The notes under the pieces are model-generated. The model did not search any database and had not been told where the DNA came from. It was given only the letters and a program-made list of their open reading frames with translations. 25,615 nt of DNA from Promethearchaeota archaeon. GTDB taxonomy: Archaea; Asgardarchaeota; Lokiarchaeia; Sigynarchaeales; SOKP01. Where the stretch lies: contig JAEOTL010000146.1 of NCBI GenBank assembly GCA_016839845.1, forward strand, positions 1 through 25,615, in the 5' to 3' direction. The position numbers and the translations under genes were made by a program. Below are positions 23,391-25,615 of the stretch, piece after piece (position 1 is the first letter of the stretch; the number at the start of each line of letters is the position of its first letter).

Positions 23391-24386
23391 GTGCAAGATA
23401 TAAAAATTAATGAACTTACCAGAAAAATCGTTGAAAAAATAATCAAAAATAAGGAAATATATGGTGCAGAAGTTCACAATTTAGCGAATAATGCTACTGT
23501 AGTGGATATGTCAAATGCTTCATGGGAGGGTGGCAAATTAGTTGGAGAAATATGTATGGGTGGTTTAGGAACTGTAAACTTTAGTAATTATAACCTAGAT
23601 GGTCATTATGTTCCAAGTGTTACTGTGTACACTTCAGAACCATTAATTTCCTGCATGGCTTCTCAATTAGCGGGATGGAGTGTTAAATTAAAAAAAGAAG
23701 TAGAAAAAAATGGGGAAATTAAAAAGAAGGTAATTTTTCAATCATTAGGTTCAGGACCAGCTAGAGCTAAAAGTAAGGTTGAAAAATTATTTGAAGAAAT
23801 TGAGTATTCAGATAATTCTGATTGCGCTGTTATTGTCTTTGAGACGCCCATCTTACCAAATGAAGAAGTAATGGGAATCGTAGCTGAGAAGTGTGGGGTT
23901 GCTACTGATGAAACTTATGCTATCTGTGCACCAACAGCATGTTTAACAGGATCTATTCAAGTTGCGGCTAGAATAGTAGAAACAGGGATACATAAACTAC
24001 ATGAGATAAAATTTCCAATCGATGTAATTAAGGATGGTTTTGGGACTACATCTATAGCCCCTATTGCTAAAGATGATTTGGGTGCAATGGGTCGCACGAA
24101 TGATTCAATTAGCGCCGCAGGGATGACATACTATACTATTAGTATAGATAAAGAGAAAGAAGAAGAACTATTTACTCTTCTAAAAAATGCACCTGCAAAC
24201 ACATCTTCCAGTTATGGGAAACCGTTTATAGAAACGTTTAAAGAGGCAAATTATAATTTTTATGATATAGATCCAGGTTTATTCGCTCCCGCTATTTACA
24301 CTGTTACAAACATTAAAACTGGAAAAAGTTTAACAGTAGGAAGTGTAAATCATGAATTACTAAAACGGTCGTATAAACTAGAGTAA
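23391..24386 (+). CDS. mch: methenyltetrahydromethanopterin cyclohydrolase
   Basis: This 331-residue protein matches Mch along its length. It starts at GTG 23391, supported by the ribosome site. Family stretches include GAEVHNLANNATVVDM, GGKLVGEICMGGLGTVNF, LAGWSVKL, SLGSGPARAKSK, CGVATDETYAICAPTACLTG and PIAKDDLGAMGRTNDSISA. It hydrolyses 5,10-methenyl-H4MPT to formyl-H4MPT or the reverse, connecting Ftr and Mtd in the methyl branch. Its length is slightly above the usual 310-325. It is 7 kb from ftr/mtd and not in the same operon, so expression must be matched in trans. A hairpin with T-run follows at 24401. Confidence 0.96.
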   Translation: MQDIKINELTRKIVEKIIKNKEIYGAEVHNLANNATVVDMSNASWEGGKLVGEICMGGLGTVNFSNYNLDGHYVPSVTVYTSEPLISCMASQLAGWSVKLKKEVEKNGEIKKKVIFQSLGSGPARAKSKVEKLFEEIEYSDNSDCAVIVFETPILPNEEVMGIVAEKCGVATDETYAICAPTACLTGSIQVAARIVETGIHKLHEIKFPIDVIKDGFGTTSIAPIAKDDLGAMGRTNDSISAAGMTYYTISIDKEKEEELFTLLKNAPANTSSSYGKPFIETFKEANYNFYDIDPGLFAPAIYTVTNIKTGKSLTVGSVNHELLKRSYKLE

Positions 24387-24400
24387 TAAAGAATATATTC

Positions 24401-24426
24401 AAAAACTCAAACAAGTTTTTTCTTTT
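24401..24426 (+). terminator. hairpin and T-run after mch
   Basis: AAAAACT (24401-24407) and AGTTTTT (24414-24420) form a perfect 7-bp stem with a 6-base loop, running into TCTTTT. It lies 14 bases after the mch stop codon and fits a terminator for mch. Confidence 0.5.
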
Positions 24427-24434
24427 GTAAATTT

Positions 24435-24462
24435 GAAGAACTTACATGTGAGTAAGTTCTTC
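24435..24462. repeat. perfect 11-bp inverted repeat over the stop codon of the right-edge gene
   Basis: GAAGAACTTAC (24435-24445) and GTAAGTTCTTC (24452-24462) are exact reverse complements around a 6-base loop. The right-edge gene's stop codon (24442-24444) lies inside the left arm and its last codons inside the right. It could fold in either convergent transcript and protect or end the 3' end. No T-run follows on the minus strand. Confidence 0.6.
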
Positions 24463-25455
24463 TTCATATTTTAGTACGTCATCAAGAGAGATATCTCTAT
24501 CATAGTCAATTTTCTTCTGAATACCAAGATAAGCACATGCTAATTTTGCTGCTGCTGCTACCTCTGCTTTTTTAAGAGTAACTGAATACTCTTCTTGTTG
24601 TGGTTGATCAGCCTGATAATCAGTATCACGATATCTTCTATCTTGCAATCGAGATGCTCGTTCGTATTTCATGTTGAATAATAATGAAGCCATTTTATTA
24701 GCTGCTTTAAACGGCAACTGATTTTTTACAGCTAATCTGATGATATTATTTACATCAAAATAGTTTAAAGTATCATATTTCGCACGTAAAAAGCTTTTGA
24801 GGTTTTCAGAATTTTTTTCGCACTCTATTTCGGTCCAATCATGAATGGCAAGTTTTCTTCTGAAATATATCAATTCCCAATCAATCCCTAATTCTTTTAA
24901 AAATTCAAGCAGTTTATTATCATTTGAATTCTTCGATTCTATGACAACATAAAGCTGTAGCCCGTAATATTTATGCTCTTGTTGAAGGAAAAAACCTCGT
25001 TGTTGCATAGATGCGAGGATCATTAGTTTGATTGAATAGATATTTTCAGAGACGTTTTTTTTACTACAATTTAAGTAAATTACATTACCTTCTTCACTGA
25101 TGTATTCGCAATCTAAAAAACCTAAGATACTCTCTTTGTTTTCATTAATAAAATCGTTTAAACCGGTGAGTGTTGGTTTTACATCATATCTAACTAAGTC
25201 TGCTTCACCAATAGTAACATAATCACTGTAGTTGCTTCCTACGGCAAGTTTGATACCGTTTAATTTGAATTCCTTATCTGCTCCAAAGACTTTCTGAAAT
25301 GCTTCGTTTATAGGAAATACTTCTTGTTCCAAAATTTTAACATCTGCTATAGAACTTTCATATGGTTCAGGATCATTTAGCAACTTGTTTAGAATGGGAG
25401 CCTCTGATGCTTCCACTTCAATTTCGTAAGATTTTGCTAAGTCTCTTCGTATCAC
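24442..25455 (-). CDS. unrecognised protein, 5' end uncertain
   Basis: I do not recognise this protein. From GTG 25455 it has 337 residues and is soluble, with no membrane span. The N-terminal half is acidic and mixed alpha/beta (for example KLAVGSNYSDYVTIGEADLV), and about 190-330 is helical. Near residue 280 there is a low-complexity charged stretch (RLQDRRYRDTDYQAD), then an alanine-rich helix (KKAEVAAAAKLACAYLG). The frame stays open for 51 further codons to TAG 25609-25611, and that stretch is protein-like (basic KIRRRRAGS, then ENTENALLEKFRAV). It contains no ATG, GTG or TTG. The true start may be an unusual codon, or a frame error near the edge may hide an N-terminal extension. It is convergent with mch. 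Confidence 0.65.
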   Translation of the reverse strand: MIRRDLAKSYEIEVEASEAPILNKLLNDPEPYESSIADVKILEQEVFPINEAFQKVFGADKEFKLNGIKLAVGSNYSDYVTIGEADLVRYDVKPTLTGLNDFINENKESILGFLDCEYISEEGNVIYLNCSKKNVSENIYSIKLMILASMQQRGFFLQQEHKYYGLQLYVVIESKNSNDNKLLEFLKELGIDWELIYFRRKLAIHDWTEIECEKNSENLKSFLRAKYDTLNYFDVNNIIRLAVKNQLPFKAANKMASLLFNMKYERASRLQDRRYRDTDYQADQPQQEEYSVTLKKAEVAAAAKLACAYLGIQKKIDYDRDISLDDVLKYEEELTHM

Positions 25456-25615
25456 ACAGACAGATCTTTTCTTTTTATTAAAAATTGAAATTGAATTATT
25501 ATTATCTATTACTGCTCGAAATTTTTCGAGGAGTGCATTTTCCGTGTTTTCTGAACCAGCTCTTCTACGTCGAATTTTTAACCATCCTACAAAAATTGTA
25601 TTATTATGCTACTTA

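Noticed and set aside
1..25615. CRISPR array, insertion sequence, integrase or phage genes
   Set aside because: No regularly spaced repeats, transposase motifs, terminal inverted repeats or attachment-site duplications were seen, and gene content is chromosomal throughout.

Overview
This is about 25.6 kb of AT-rich archaeal chromosome. It most likely comes from an Asgard archaeon close to the Lokiarchaeia. That placement is an inference from four things: tetrahydromethanopterin C1 enzymes (Ftr, Mtd, Mch) without methanogenesis genes, a Rag/Gtr-type GTPase with a C-terminal roadblock-like region, abundant 40-residue TPR proteins and zinc-ribbon proteins, and archaeal/eukaryal-type information genes (dimeric GlyRS, aCPSF2-like nuclease, RecJ/GAN-like DHH nuclease). 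Promoters look archaeal (TATA boxes, short or absent leaders). I see no tRNA, rRNA, CRISPR array, insertion sequence or phage gene.

Left part (1-5732): an AmmeMemoRadiSam-type radical SAM enzyme runs off the left edge. It is divergent from a C_GCAxxG_C_C redox-type protein that is followed by a TPR protein. A crotonase-fold enzyme follows on the minus strand, then a 558-bp gap holding what looks like a frameshifted zinc-ribbon gene. A zinc-ribbon/TPR protein and a GNAT acetyltransferase then meet tail to tail.

Middle part (5757-14678): an unrecognised coiled-coil protein lies upstream of the GNAT gene on the minus strand, after a 7-TM membrane protein with signs of internal duplication. On the plus strand glycyl-tRNA synthetase is followed closely by two large envelope proteins: one with an (alpha/alpha)-barrel-like ectodomain and one with tandem Ig-like ectodomains and a charged cytoplasmic tail.

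Right part (14708-25615): ftr and mtd are divergent neighbours and mch lies 7 kb away. Together they supply three steps of the archaeal (H4MPT) methyl branch of the Wood-Ljungdahl pathway. The Rag-like GTPase meets mtd tail to tail. A purine-salvage group follows: apt, a PfkB-family nucleoside kinase and MTAP. The first and last of these recycle adenine from methylthioadenosine. An aCPSF2-like beta-CASP RNase and a RecJ-like DHH nuclease meet tail to tail with 5 bp between them. An unrecognised protein with an uncertain 5' end lies at the right edge.

The most open leads are the zinc-ribbon gene with an exact A_AAA_AAA slip site, the GlyRS/envelope-protein transcription unit, the duplicated 7-TM protein, the coiled-coil/GNAT pair and a hairpin plus T-run between the nucleoside kinase and MTAP.
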